NCBI RefSeq assembly: GCF_905163445.1
Contig: NC_053193.1
Span: forward strand, 2,418,001-2,482,000
DNA from: Pararge aegeria
Lineage: Eukaryota > Arthropoda > Insecta > Lepidoptera > Nymphalidae
Direction of reading: 5' to 3'
Length of the DNA stretch: 64,000 bases
Shown piece after piece: positions 46,800 through 59,146 of this stretch; within the stretch, counting starts at the first letter, position 1; each line of letters opens with the position of its first letter. A program made the position numbers and the translations under genes. Below the pieces are notes generated by a model. It had not been told where the DNA came from. It did not search any database and saw only the letters and a list, made by a program, of their open reading frames with translations.

Positions 46800-47250
46800 G
46801 AATCGTCATCATCATCATCATATCAACCCATCACCAGTCCACTACAGGGCACGGGTCTCCTTAAACAATGAGAAGGGCTTAAGGCCTAAGTCCCCCCCGT
46901 TGGCCCAATGCGGATAAGTGGACTCCACATACCTTTGAGAACATTATGGAGAACTCTCAGACATGCAGCTTTCCTCACGATGTGATATTTTAATTACTTA
47001 AAACGCGCATAACTTAGAAAAGTTAGAGGTGCACGCTGGGATTCGATCTCGGCCCTCTGAACGTGAAGTCGAGCTCCTATCCACTGGGCTATAAACGGTT
47101 CCTATAACCGCAGTGAAGGATATGTGTGATTAATTAAAAGTGACTTAACATTATATGCGTTCTTAGCCACCACGAAAACGACGTACGACGAGTTGTCAAT
47201 TTAACAATACATGTATTGTTAAATTGACAACTTGGCGCGGTGGCCATATT
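46800..47250 (-). repeat. duplicated block with SINE B, copy 2
   Basis: SINE B (-) at 46805-47105, then the same right flank as 41150-41575 (gtgtgattaattaaaa, tggcgcggtggccatattgg). The copies are 5.65 kb apart. Confidence 0.88.
47192..47231. repeat. perfect 40-bp palindrome
   Basis: No spacer; centre at acatgt (47211/47212). The copy near 41531 keeps only the right half. Confidence 0.95.
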
Positions 47251-47764
47251 GGATTTTAAAATATTGTATAGTTTTTAGCCAGCTCAAAAACTCTGAAAAT
47301 AACGTCACATCATACAATCTATAGCGCAATTTCTAAACAGGTACAATCTCTTGCAAGTTTACACAGACTAGATAACTACATAACAGTTTTGTAAACAACA
47401 CGAGACAATGAAGGATATGCGTGGGTTATCATACAGCACACGTTAGATAAAGTGCTGCTTCTGATTGGCTGATATTTTGAGACTGCAATTGATAACAGAG
47501 ACACTAACAGATACGAGCGTTTTATGTCTTGGTCATACAGTGGAAGTGAGGAAATCATCGATAAGTATACAAACTCCGAACTGCTTTGCTGTCTTTGTTG
47601 TGCTTTTGTTGGGTACTAGGGTTTTCTGTCAAGAAATTCTCATGATTAGCTCTTAAGGAAATTCTATTTTGAACATTCAATTTTGAATTATTAACATGAG
47701 GGAATAATCATTTAAACCTGCAAATTACCTTTAGGCAGAATGGAGGCTGTGCTGTAAATCCTTT

Positions 47765-49229
47765 CTCTTAACAGAGAAAAAGTTCATTCATTAATAGTAA
47801 TCTTATCTTATGCTTTTAATAATGTTGATCATGATCTACTTTTAACTATTTTATGTTCTCTTAACATATCTCCTAGTGTCATTGACTGGTTTCATAGTTA
47901 CTTGCACGGCCGCCGGCAGCGGATACGGATTGAAAATACATATTCAGAATGGTGTCCAATAAATGCCGGTGTGCCCCAAGGTGGCGTGTTGTCTCCTCTC
48001 CTGTTTTCAATTTTCATTAGTTCAATTACTCAGAATTTATCCTCTCTCTACCACCTGTATGCAGACGATCTACAGATATATACCCAATCTAAGTTGCAAG
48101 ATCTACCCCTAGCGATTGAACAAGTAAATAAGGACTTAGAAGCTGTTGTACAATGGAGTAGATCTTATGGACTCAGGGTAAATCCATCTAAAACAAAAAT
48201 AATTATAATAGGCAGTCAGAATTTAATTTCACGGATAGATTGGACTACCCTACCTTCTGTTGTTTTTGATGGAGTCCAATTACAATTTAGTGACACAGTC
48301 AAGAATCTTGGGGTTGTTTTTGACAGATTTCTTTCTTGGGTTCCCCAGATTAGTGAGGTGAGCAGGAAGATGTTTGCAGCTGTAGGTTCTCTTCGGCGAT
48401 TAAGTAATTTCCTTCCCATACCAACTAAAATTGCGCTAGCTCAATCTCTCCTCTTTCCAATTCTTGATTACGCTGATACTTGCTATCTTGATTTAACTAT
48501 GGAGCAATTTAATAAACTCGAGCGCATTCAAAATCTTTGCATACGGTTCATATTTGGCCTTCGTAAATATGACCACATTTCAGAATTTCGCGACAAACTC
48601 GAGTGGCTTCCAATTCGCCTTCGCAGGAATATTCATATTCTTTCTCTCTTATACTGTGTTCTGTTCAATCCAGCTACTCCTCCTTATCTTAAAGAACGGT
48701 TTGAGTTTCTCAGTGATTCTCACTGTCGCTCTCTCCGTTCTGAAGATAATCTTATACTAAAAATTCCTTCCCATAGTACTTCTTTCTATTCTAAATCCTT
48801 TTCAGTTGGAGCTGTTCGGCTATGGAACTCTCTCCCCTTTCAAATTAGGCGCGCGCAGTCACTACAAATTTTTAAAAGACTCCTTAAAAAACATTTTATG
48901 CCACCCTAATTCGTCATTTTTTTTTTTTTTTTGCTTCGGAGTCACTTTTCTTTGTGTTGTTGGCTTGTACTTTGTATGATATAGTAATTGATATATATAT
49001 TTATTTTTAATTTGTTAACTGCTCTTCTCCTGTGTACAACCTAACCCTTAAGTCTGTGTTTTTTTTTTTTGTTTTTTCCTTTCCTTGATTGGGTTGCCTG
49101 GCAGAGATCGCTTTTTAGCGATAAGGCCGCCCATTGTACCTGTGTCTTATTGTGTTGTTTTTGTTTATAATTTAATTTCTGTTAGGTGTACAATAAAGCG
49201 TATTTTCATTTCATTTCATTTCATTTCAT
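47765..49229 (+). mobile_element. CR1-group LINE, 5'-truncated, open RT C-terminus
   Basis: An uninterrupted frame runs from before 47780 to the stop at 48909. It contains the RT words YAFNNVDHD, GVPQGGVLSPLLF and the catalytic YADD, then a long C-terminal domain with LWNSLPFQIRR near its end, a signature of CR1/L2-group elements. The endonuclease and the front of the RT are missing. The 3' UTR carries a hairpin gatcgctttttagcgata followed by aggccgcc, and ends in (CATTT)n. It is recent enough to lack stops, yet cannot be autonomous. Confidence 0.9.
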
Positions 49230-49394
49230 CTTAATATTAATAATATTTACGAAAATATTAAGAACAAAATTTCCCTGGAATCCTCACTCCACAATCTCAC
49301 CTGACGGAAAGTCAAAACATTACAAGATGAGTATTCCTGCCTAGGTGATACCCATTTACTCTTGTTTTTAACTTGGCAAAGCATTTCAATTATA

Positions 49395-49525
49395 AAAAAG
49401 ACTAGCCGTTGCCAGCGTTTTTCTTTCGCGTTTATAACAGTGCTTTATAACTCTCGAGGGAAGCGTTTTTCTGGGATAAGAAGTACCCTGTGTTACTCTC
49501 CGTCCTTCCAAGTAACTCTGCCGTG
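49395..49525 (+). repeat. Helitron-like fragment
   Basis: gactagccgttgccagcg to gataagaagtaccctgtgtt. Confidence 0.5.
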
Positions 49526-49574
49526 TTGTGTATTTTTACTCTGTGCACCATCCATTTTCCTTACTGATAGCTTT

Positions 49575-49692
49575 TACGCTTAGGTTGCCTGTAAAAGATC
49601 GCTTTAAGTGATAAGGCCGCCTTTGAACCTTAACACTATGTACTTTCATCTTTGTTTTTCTTTGTATTGTGTTTTGTTGCAATAAAGTCATC
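49575..49692 (+). mobile_element. LINE 3' hairpin tail
   Basis: gatcgctttaagtgataagg, ccgcctttgaac and gttgcaataaagtca. Confidence 0.75.
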
Positions 49693-50500
49693 CCATTTAT
49701 CTGTCTGTGCCAAAAGTCACGGTGATTCGTTTTTAGTTCGGGCGTAAAACAAGGACAGACAAACACACTTTCATATGTGTAATATTAGCTAGGATTGTGA
49801 GAGTTTTTGGGATATTGATAACAAAGGAATTACAGAAAAAAGGTGATAGCGGTGGCTGTAAAGATTGAGATCTTTGTTTTTCCGTTGCTTTCCTATGTTT
49901 ATAGATTAGCATTTCGAGACAATTTTCTGTATTCCCATTTCGATGCTTCGGCCAGATTCATAATTGGAACATTCAAATTAGAGATAAATTTAATAATATA
50001 CATCTAGCAATAATAAGTTTAAGGAAAATTACACTAGCTCCCTAGGGTATATCAAATTCTAATTAAAAATTAATCAATATTTACGATGAGTAACTGAGAT
50101 TGTTGTAATCTTAATTAAGAAATATATTATGAGACTATCATTAGTAAATAATATTCCATTCCATCATATTATATAATCATCTCAACAACTCAGTCATACA
50201 TACATACAACAAGTGTTTAGTTGAATGTTTTTTTGGACTACTCTAAGATTTTAACAGATTTGAATCGAAATGTCGCAAGGTTATATCGCAATAGTCTTAT
50301 TTTGTGTTATTCAGAAGTTAGCCAATATAGGTGTAGGAGGGAAGCTAATATGCGAAAAATTTCAATTCAAAATTCACAAGCAATATTTTTTATGTTTGGT
50401 TGGATTATCAGAATGTTCCAATATCGATAAAGCACGAGTACCAACCACTATAAAACCTTATCAACAATATTATGAAAATTATGCTTAATTTAAATTATGC
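49693..50500. other. no recognised feature
   Basis: AT-rich; short open frames only. Confidence 0.45.
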
Positions 50501-50504
50501 TACA

Positions 50505-50700
50505 TTACATGTAAAATATGGCATAGAAGTGAGTTGATGGCGATAACTAAATTCGTCAACTTAAAACTAAAGCTACGAGGGTTCCAAACGCGCCCTGGGC
50601 TAAGAAGAAGCCCACAACAAACTTAGCCGGTTGTTATTAATTTTTGTTATCACCTTCTCACATTGTCATTTAAAACTATTAAAGAAGCAACCTGGTTAGA
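50505..50700 (-). mobile_element. retroelement 3' end, family E
   Basis: The body (gaagcccacaacaaacttag, gttatcaccttctcacattg) matches 54450-54600 on the opposite strand. Confidence 0.75.
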
Positions 50701-50734
50701 GAAATAATTTACACTCAAGCATTTTTATCGATCT

Positions 50735-50975
50735 ATCATCATCATAATACCATCCAATTACCGGCCCACTACAGGGCACGAGTCTCCTCCCACAATGGGA
50801 AGGGGTTAAGGCCGTAGTCCAACACGCTGGCCCCATCTGGATTGGTGGACTCCACATGCTTTTGAGAACATTATGGTGAACTCTCAGGCATCCAGGTTTC
50901 CTCGCGATGTTTTCCTTCACCGTTGAAGCAAGTGATATTTTAATTGCTTAAAACGCACATAAATAAGAAAAGTTT
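50735..50975 (-). repeat. SINE family B, partial
   Basis: tcatcatcataataccatcc tail to aaaacgcacataaataagaa; the head is missing. Confidence 0.85.
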
Positions 50976-50992
50976 ATAAACGGTAAATAATA

Positions 50993-51242
50993 ATAAATAT
51001 ACTACCACATTACACATGTCGCCATCTTACCCCAAAGTATACGCTTCAGTTATAAGGCCTAAGATGACTGATGAATATTTTTATCAATAATATACATAAA
51101 TCCTTATAGTACACACATAATTACCTAGACACTGAAAATAACTCATGTTCATCACACAAACGTTTTCCAGTTGTGGGAATCGAACCCACAGCCTTGGACT
51201 CACAAAGCAGCGTCGCTGCCCACTGCGTCAATCGGCCGTCAA
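50993..51242 (-). repeat. SINE family A
   Basis: Complete; somewhat diverged (attacacatgtcgccatctt). Confidence 0.88.
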
Positions 51243-51895
51243 AAGATTTCAACGTTGGTTTAAAATCATTGTATCTGGCAGTAAATAAAAGTCACTACTA
51301 CTCGATAATACACGAGCTGATACGGCTCGTTTCAAAAGGCCGGACGCCGATATTGCCATGTCTTTTGTCTCAAGCGCTTTAAGGCGCCTGTATTGCAATA
51401 AACTTTCCGGCAGGGGTGTGAAACCTTTTTAAAATTGTTTGAATTTGGATTATTCACCTTGTTTTATATGTTAATTAAAATGTAGAACTGTCTGAAAATT
51501 GAAGAAATAGCGCTATTAGAAAGTGTTTATTTAAATCTATAATTCACTTCATATCATAATAAATGTTAGTAGCAATGTGAAGTATAGTAGCTATATTTAA
51601 TAAGCTATTTACTGCAACTTTTTCTTTATCAATTTTGGTAAATTTTGTTAAACAGTTTCCCATATTCTTCTAGAGTAATTTTAACAAAACGAGTAAAGAT
51701 CAACTAAACAAGAAGATTCTTGTCAAATTTTATTAAAGTGTTCACTGGTTGCTAGGTTATTATAAAGAAAAACTTCTTATAAAAACTATAAGTTCTTTAG
51801 AAAGTAACTAAATAAATTCGTCATCAATCACACCATAAGTCCTAAACCCGGCGCTTCCATGAGAGACTTGGAAATGGAAACCAGGTCCTGATTAA
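51243..51895. other. no recognised feature
   Basis: AT-rich. Confidence 0.45.
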
Positions 51896-52072
51896 CCGTA
51901 GTCTAACATGCTAATCAATAGACGAAAGAAGTAGTTAACATGTGATAGTAATCGTAAATACCCGCTAATCTGCATACAAGCGGTGTGGCGAGTCTCAGTT
52001 TTACATCCTCGACTCATTTGAATGAATTTGACCAGCAATGGGACATTCATAGGCTAAAAGATTATGTAAGTT
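51896..52072 (+). mobile_element. RTE-like 3' tail fragment
   Basis: acccgctaatctgcatacaa, then accagcaatgggacattcat and aggctaaaagatta, a familiar lepidopteran RTE tail. Confidence 0.55.
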
Positions 52073-52239
52073 TTTATTTACATTTGAACCTATTATGCAT
52101 TTATATAATGTGCTTTTCGAAATGTTTTTTTTCGTTATTATTAATTAAATTAATCACGACTAGTGCATCGGGTGAACTTTTAGTAAATAATGTGAGAATT
52201 AATTGTACTTTTAGTCGAAGATAGTGTAGGCAAAGTACA

Positions 52240-52410
52240 AAATGTCAACATTCAGAAGCAATAAATGTAGCAGTTTCGGTCCTTCAACACGGTACAGTTT
52301 ATATTGGCGATATCACTGTGTTCTTTGTGTAAGGCGTTCTTGTTTATCCACTCTGCATTTTGCAACTTATTGCAGGGCAGAGATTGCAAACATTTTAAAT
52401 GCCGAGGTGA
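52240..52410. repeat. dispersed repeat, copy 1 of 2
   Basis: Shares agaagcaataaatgtag, acacggtacagtttatattg and tcttgtttatccactctgca with 52965-53130. Confidence 0.8.
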
Positions 52411-52964
52411 AGTTTTTTAGCTGTTATCATTTTTTTTTACTACAGAGTGTAAGCTAGACCTTATTGTTTAGTGGACTGGAAGATTTCGGCCTCTGTACGT
52501 TACTCTCACCTTAAGTTCAGTACGATGCCGAGTACATGAAATTGGTTTAATAAAACTAAAGTAAATCTTTCTGTTAACTCGTTCGTGTGTTCGTGGTTAA
52601 AATATTTAATAATGGATCACGAATTCCCGATTTTGATTTCCGGGCCGGGCCAGAAATGTTTTCCCTTGAGTTTTTGTCTTAAAATATTGACAAAATCTGT
52701 ACTGAGTTAGGAAACTAACGCTGTATATCCCCGTGGCTCGGACAGTATCACTCACATGTGATAATAAGCTTTAAAGCTTGCCAACCGGCATTGGAGCAGG
52801 ATGATGGGCTTATTTTTAAAAAAGCTTTCTCCTATAAAAAAGGCGCACTACATATTATATAGGCTGAGGATTTACCTAAATGATTAGTTTATAGTATGCC
52901 TTTTCAAAGAAAGAAAACTTTGATTTGATTACACTATTTATGCTTAGAAGTGCACTCAATACAT

Positions 52965-53130
52965 CTTCAGAAGCAATAAATGTAGACGTTTCGGTCGCTT
53001 CGACACGGTACAGTTTATATTGGCGATATTGCCATGTTGTTTGTGTGAGGCGTTCTTGTTTATCCACTCTGCAACTTATTGCATGGCAGAGATGCTCAAC
53101 ATTTTTAAGTTTGTCTTGGAATAAAACGAG
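52965..53130. repeat. dispersed repeat, copy 2 of 2
   Basis: Counterpart of 52240-52410, about 715 bp downstream. Family unknown; open frames in both are short and differ. Confidence 0.8.
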
Positions 53131-54449
53131 AAATATTTTAAATGTTTGTATATAGCTGTTTTCGAGAGCGGCGTATCATGTGATTATTCTAAGATGGCAC
53201 TTTGACTAAATTATCGAGATCAAACGGCTGAGCGTAGAAATGAGAATATTTGAATTTCTCTTAGCACACTAGAGGTGTAAAAGTACATTTTTTAATTATT
53301 TATTTTATTTTATTTATTTTCTTACAATCATAAGTAGATAGGTATACATAGGTGACTTGATGTCCTGAAACTCCATTGAGTTTGTATGGACATTGCACAA
53401 TCCTCTAATGTTATACAAAATTTTAAAATTTAAGCGGGTAGGTGAACAAATACGCCGCCTGCAGGTCGAGATACCGCATCATATAATGCAATCCCACCGC
53501 GGCACATAGGCATATACAGGTTACTTCCAGAACACGATGACACGACAAATTATACACCTAATGAAGTTAAATAAGGAAAGAAACTTTCTATGAATGTCTG
53601 CGGTTTAAGTTATATCCATGAGATGATATTTGGGCTTTGAGTAAAAAACAATAGACACGTGTTTCAAAGTTTTGACCTCGAGGAGTTATATTGGGGATAT
53701 AAGTTTTAAAGAAAAGGATTTCATATGGATAGGTATATCCATATAATTTGTTTTGTACAATGTTCAAATACTATATACTATAAAAGACTTTTATTTAGCC
53801 TGCTTTCTAGAGACGGACATATTACATATGCATCGTGGAAAATATTATTTATCTCAAGGGAAAAGAATCTACGCGGACGAAGTTCTTTCCATATCGTAGA
53901 TTTGTACTTAATCAAAATTGTATTTATGGTTATAACATCACGTAGGTTTGGCGGTCAGGGGACGCTGGAATATACTGTCAAGCTGACAAGTATACATATA
54001 TAAAATTATGCATTCAACATTTAAGCCCTCGCTCGGTAGAGCTATTGTAGCTGAATTAAACGCAACCTAAATTTTGTGAATCTAATTACGATATCAAGTA
54101 ATAACAATAGATTCATTGGTCGGTTAATCATAAACAAACACTGATAACAGCGTTTGCTTTACCGCCGTAATGAGATTAAAATATATTTACAGAAAACGGT
54201 TGTATTTAACGGCTAAGCTTTTGTTGATATAGCTATGAAGGGGTGTGTATGTATTATCTAAAAGGTTCTCAGTGTGTAGCCCTCAAAAGTTTCTAGGCTA
54301 TACCCTGATTCATATATATGATCCATGACGGATCTCGTCCATGTACAAATTTACAATAAACTACCGAAAAAGTTCAAAGTTTGTTTTAAACGTAAGCTTA
54401 TAGAAATGTCCAATTATAGGATTAAGGACTACGTCAACGATAAAAATGC
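53131..54449. other. no recognised gene
   Basis: An open frame at 53725-54003 (92 residues) has no recognisable domain. Confidence 0.45.
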
Positions 54450-54930
54450 TTGGGTGTAAATTATTGCTCTAACCAGGTTGTTTCTTCAATAGTTTTAAGT
54501 GACAATGTGAGATGGTGATAATAAAAAAAAACAACCGGCTTAGTTTGTCGTGGGCTTCTTCTTAGACCTCGTAGCTTTAGTTTTAAGTTGACGATGTATA
54601 GATATAGATATACTACGACACACATACATCGCCATCTAGCTAAAAAGTAAGCGTAGCTTGTGTTATGAGAACTAAGATGACTGATGAATATTTTTATGAA
54701 CAATATACATAAATACTTATAAAATATATATAAACACCCAGACACTGAAGAACATTCATGCTCATCACACAAACATTTTCCAGCTGTGGGAATCGAACCC
54801 ACGGCCATCAACGCCATCAACTCGCCATCAACTCGCTTCTATGTTATATTTTGCATGTAATGTACGCATCCAAAGTGCCATATATGTGCCTATTTGAATA
54901 AAGAAATATTTGACTTTGACTTTGACTTAT
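54450..54930 (+). mobile_element. retroelement 3' end, family E, split by SINE A
   Basis: 54450-54595 and 54808-54930 join in family order. It ends in tgactttgactttgactt after ttgaataaagaaatatt. Confidence 0.82.
54596..54807 (-). repeat. SINE family A, lacking the A-box end
   Basis: The - strand copy stops just before the B box is complete (gggaatcgaacccacggcca). Confidence 0.88.
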
Positions 54931-55080
54931 TATTGCTGTGTCCCGGTCTAAAGGGCGTTGTTCCCGGTGTAATTACAGGCACATGAGACTCAACACCTAC
55001 GCATCAGGTCGATGGGCAAAGGGGCAAAGCGCGGCACTTTGCAGGATAATTACATGCATGCCCAAAGCATTGTATTGTTC
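54931..55080 (+). repeat. dispersed repeat family M
   Basis: tattgctgtgtcccggtcta, agggcgttgttcccggtgta and cacatgagactcaacaccta. A second fragment is at 63440-63505. Confidence 0.6.
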
Positions 55081-55139
55081 AAAGGCGATGGGTTTACTCA
55101 TGCTAACAGGGTATTAGTATTATAGCAATAATACTCTGA

Positions 55140-55405
55140 AAATGAAAATGAATTAATTGAGTCAATTTCAGAGATTCAGTAAATGATGTTTTTTGATATT
55201 ATAGAGTAATTAAAGAAAATTTAAATGAATTAATTAAAAGTTTAAATAAATACCTGATTGAGTTAATTTCAGAGATTTAGTAAATGATGTTTTTTGATTA
55301 GATAGAGCTATTAAAGAAATGAAAATGAATTAATTAAAAGATTAAATAAATACCTGATTTCGTAAATTTCAGAGATTCAGTAAATGATGTTTTTGATATT
55401 ATACA
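55140..55405. repeat. tandem repeat, unit about 101 bp, about 2.6 copies
   Basis: The word cagagattcagtaaatgatg (or with one change) recurs near 55168, 55269 and 55370, with shared flanks. Confidence 0.88.
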
Positions 55406-55439
55406 GCGATCCCAGTTAAATCGGTTGCCGTATAATACT

Positions 55440-55540
55440 ATGGAGGCGAGCGGCCCAGGACCGTGGATTGTGGAGCTCTCTATAAAAGACCTATGTCCAG
55501 CAGTGGACTTCAATCGGTTGAAATGATGATGATGTTGACA
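55440..55540 (+). mobile_element. RTE-type LINE tail
   Basis: gaggcgagcggcccaggacc to cagcagtggacttcaatcgg and gatgatgatg. Confidence 0.75.
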
Positions 55541-56990
55541 ATACAATGTGCTACTATACTGTGTCTGTGTGTAATGTTAAAACAGGATTACACATAGCAT
55601 GTGCCTCAGAGGCATAGGTTAGGTCGATAGGTAGCGGATAAGCCACCTACAAAAATAGTCACAAGGTGGGTAAACAGCAGATCGTGAAAAGTATTAAAAA
55701 ACAAAAAAAACAAGTCTGTTTTCAAGTTTGAAGAAAGCATAGTCAAAGTCAAATATTTCTTTATTTAAGTAGACTTATACTACCCAGTTTACTTTTATTT
55801 TTATTATCTATATGTTCTTAAGTATTTATTTATAATATATGATCGTGTTTATATTAGTTTATTATTTTATATTTTTTTTAATTTGTGCAATTTTGTTTAT
55901 GTATTTGTATTTACCCATTTAAATGTAGTATTATAATAAATTTTACACCACCTGTCCATTCTCGCTCATGCTGTCTTAATCCTAATTCTGTCTGTAAATA
56001 TCTGTATTCTACTTCCGTCTTTGTATTTCTATTCTTCCTTTATTTCCCTTACTTCATAGTGGTCTACAAACAAAGAAATAAATAAAATTGATAGTACTTT
56101 TTTTATATGTCATACTGTTTATAAGACTCATTGTAGTACGCAAAATAGAATAAAAGCAAGAAAAAAAATGTATAAATACCATGGCTTATGGTATATATAA
56201 ATTAATTATCTCTATGAAAACCATCCAACCGTAGAGCTGCGTGATGGCAAAATCAACGAATTAATTTACAACATTCGCGTAAGTATTTAAAGTGCATTTT
56301 GAGCGTAAAACTAGTAACGAATTACGTCATTCACGCCGTCATTGTATCGAGCTCTGCGCATCCGGCCATTTTGAATGTAAAGGGAGCCTAGGGAGAGAGA
56401 GCGGGGGGCAATATTGATGGCATATTGAAGCCTCCGACTAGATGCACTTTGTTCCTACCCAATGTTGCGATTTTGCTGACGCGCGATGTGTTTGTCTCAC
56501 GGACCATTTTACGCGGATCTTTCCCCCCTTTTGAAGTTCATCTATCCATACAAACTGATATTAATGGCAAAATTAGTCAGTCTGTCTTATCTTATTTTGT
56601 GACACTGCTGGTCGAGATGCATCACGTTCGGTTTGTTTCTCGAAACAATCTGTAAATAGTTGGGAATTGGGGTTTAATAAAACCTGTTAGGAAACTCTAT
56701 GTAACAGTCTAAACTTTGGCAGTTGGAGCTCAATGTCTTGGAGAGAACGTTGGTCTGTCTGTTGAATGCTATATAGCCCGCCAACCACCTTTGCAGAAGC
56801 GTGGAGGGTTTAGGTTCTATTCTTATCACCAGTCATAGATAAGGCCTTACCGTAACACCTTACAAAGAAGAAGGAACTCAGTTGTCAGATACCATAGTCT
56901 AAAAGGCTTATATCGTCTAGACGATTATTACTTCAGTAAGGATATTTTTTGTCTTGCAATTATAATATATTATGAAAATTAAGCTTCATT
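55541..56990. other. no recognised gene
   Basis: A reversed family E tail (agtcaaagtcaaatatttct) is at 55741. The rest is AT-rich, with a GC-richer piece at 56290-56530 lacking a convincing frame. Confidence 0.45.
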
Positions 56991-56991
56991 T

Positions 56992-57242
56992 GCTGGCCGA
57001 CTGGCACAGTGGGCAGCGACCCTGCTTTCTGAGTCCCAGGCCGTGGGTTCGATTCCCACAACTGGAAAATGTTTGTTTGATGAAATTGATTGTTTTTCAG
57101 TGTCTGGGTGTTTATCTGTATATTATAAGTATTTATTTGTATTATATTCATAAAAATATTCAACAGCTATCTTAGTACCCATAACACAAGCTACGCTTAC
57201 TTTGGGGCTAGATGGCGATGTGTGTATTGTCGTAGTATATTT
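56992..57242 (+). repeat. SINE family A, full length
   Basis: A box, B box (gggttcgattcccaca), body and end are intact. It is among the best copies in the window. Confidence 0.93.
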
Positions 57243-57269
57243 ATTTATTTATTTTATTTATTTATTTGC

Positions 57270-57500
57270 TATACTTACTACTATACTCCACACCAAACAG
57301 GTTCTCGGCAATGTACCCTCTACGCACGTTTCGCTCCGAAACAGGTGTGGAGTATACGGATTGAAGTAATTATAAATTACACCATACAGATTCTGCTGCT
57401 GTTCGCGGAGTATAGCAAATTAAGCTTAATTTTCATAATATATTATGGATTTCCGCAAAGTAACGCCTGCTTCTATCCAATATTTGCAATTATAATACGT
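57270..57500. mobile_element. MITE family F
   Basis: The arm tactccacaccaaacaggtt to acgtttcgctccga is followed by a shortened opposite arm (ggtgtggagtatacgg), then ttcgcggagtatagcaaatt. Confidence 0.78.
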
Positions 57501-57544
57501 TTGCTCTGTCTTTTCCCGTGGGAGGCTGATAACTAGTCATAACG

Positions 57545-57640
57545 AAAGCCTCCCAATAGGTCAGACCAGAAAACATAATCGAATTGTATAGGTATACCCA
57601 AATTTCCTCTGCCGAGGATCGAACTGGACCTGGATCACAT
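57545..57640 (-). repeat. SINE family C, 5' part
   Basis: agcctcccaataggtcagac to a decayed B box (gaggatcgaactgga). Confidence 0.6.
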
Positions 57641-58104
57641 TATAGACCAATCGCACAGAAAGACCCATTTTTTTTTCTAAATATTTGGAACAGAGCGATA
57701 CCTACAACTGAGTAAGAACTTCACGCAGGTGAAACCGCGGGAAGATCTTATTCCTCCATAAAATCATCAGTGGTTGAGGATCAGCTCTAGCTGGTCATGC
57801 TAGATGTAAAACTTTTCGAAATATGCGCGTTTATTGCACTCTATTGCTTTAAACATAAGGTTTGCTTTCGCTCGCATCGTACGTTTCGCTGCACAGGGCT
57901 ATTATTTCGTGACCATTGAGAATAAGCTGCCGTAGGTGACGAATTGTAGGCTTTTCAGTGCTCCGTCGCAAATTGCACGCTCTCGGTTCGATGGCTCCGT
58001 GATTTTAGGTGGCTCTTTGACGGCTCGTTAAATAGCGCTTTTGTTATGGATGTGAGGGTGTGGTTTCTGGCTGTAATTGGAATATATCCTCTTATAATAA
58101 ATAT
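57641..58104. other. no recognised feature
   Basis: No gene or known repeat seen. Confidence 0.4.
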
Positions 58105-58325
58105 ATTGGAGGCTTTGGCTGTGGTTAGTTACCACCCTACCGACTAAGACGGGCCGCTAAGCGATTTAGTGTTACGGTGCGATGTCGCGTAGAAACAGAT
58201 TAGGAGTATGACTAATATACTCCCTAAACGGTTAGCCCGCTACGATCTTAGATTGCATCATCACGTACTACCAGGTAAGATTGTAGTCAAGTGCTATCTT
58301 GTAGTAGAATAAGACAAAATAAAAA
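58105..58325 (+). repeat. SINE family C, 5'-truncated
   Basis: gttaccaccctaccgactaa to gtagtagaataagac. Confidence 0.85.
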
Positions 58326-58429
58326 AAACAGCCTATGCAAGTGCAAGCAAGTGACAGCGATTCAAAACTATTTATCGTTTTAGGGAACAGTCGAAGTTGT
58401 TCCATGTTTTGTTTTATTGTTTTTGTTAT

Positions 58430-58713
58430 TATGAAAATAAGCTTAATTGGCGAAAACTCCGCGAAAAGCAGGTGAATCTGTATGATGAAATTGATATTTC
58501 TTCAATCTTTATACTCCACACCAAACAGATCTTCGGCAATGTACCCTCAACGTACGTTTCGCTCCGATACCGGAGCATAATCAGATGTGTTGACTTAACA
58601 GTTATTCACTGTAAAGTCAACGAAACGTGCGTAAAGGTGTCGGAGCGAAACGTGCGTATAGGGTACATGGCCGAAGATCTGGTTGGTGTGGAGTATAAAG
58701 ATTGAAGAAATTT
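58430..58713. mobile_element. MITE family F, long foldback copy
   Basis: Arms of about 74 bp (58496-58569 and 58638-58713) pair with only a few mismatches. The loop contains a further small inverted repeat (gttgactt..acagt / actgt..aagtcaac). The 102-residue open frame here is a by-product. Confidence 0.88.
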
Positions 58714-58929
58714 AACATTTTTTTTATTTGGTTCACCAACACCTACACATTAAAAAATATAAATTTAAACTACCCCAAAAAAAAAACGTTCAGCTACTTA
58801 TCGATAAACACCGCATTTTCAAACTAGCTTACAGCTACACAAACAACATAAAAGTATATCCAGTGTAGGCAATGTATAAAATTTCATTCGGCCCAAAACA
58901 ATTTATTTTTCTTTTTATATATATATTTT

Positions 58930-59146
58930 TACCACTACAAGTTAGCCATTGACTGCAATCTCACCTGGTGGTAAGTGATGATACAGTCTAAGATGGTAGC
59001 GGGCTAACCTGTTAGGGAGTAGGGTAATCATACGACTAATCGGTTTCTTCGCGACATCGCACTGGAACGGCCGCAGCCACGGCCGAAGCCTCCCCAGACC
59101 AGAGAAATCAGAAATAATAAATTCCCAAGTCTTAATTAAATTCATA
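58930..59146 (-). repeat. SINE family C, 3' part
   Basis: actacaagttagccattgac to gaagcctccccagaccagag. Confidence 0.85.

Noticed and set aside
58397..58705. 102-residue open frame
   Set aside because: Lies within the foldback MITE; its two halves are reverse complements.
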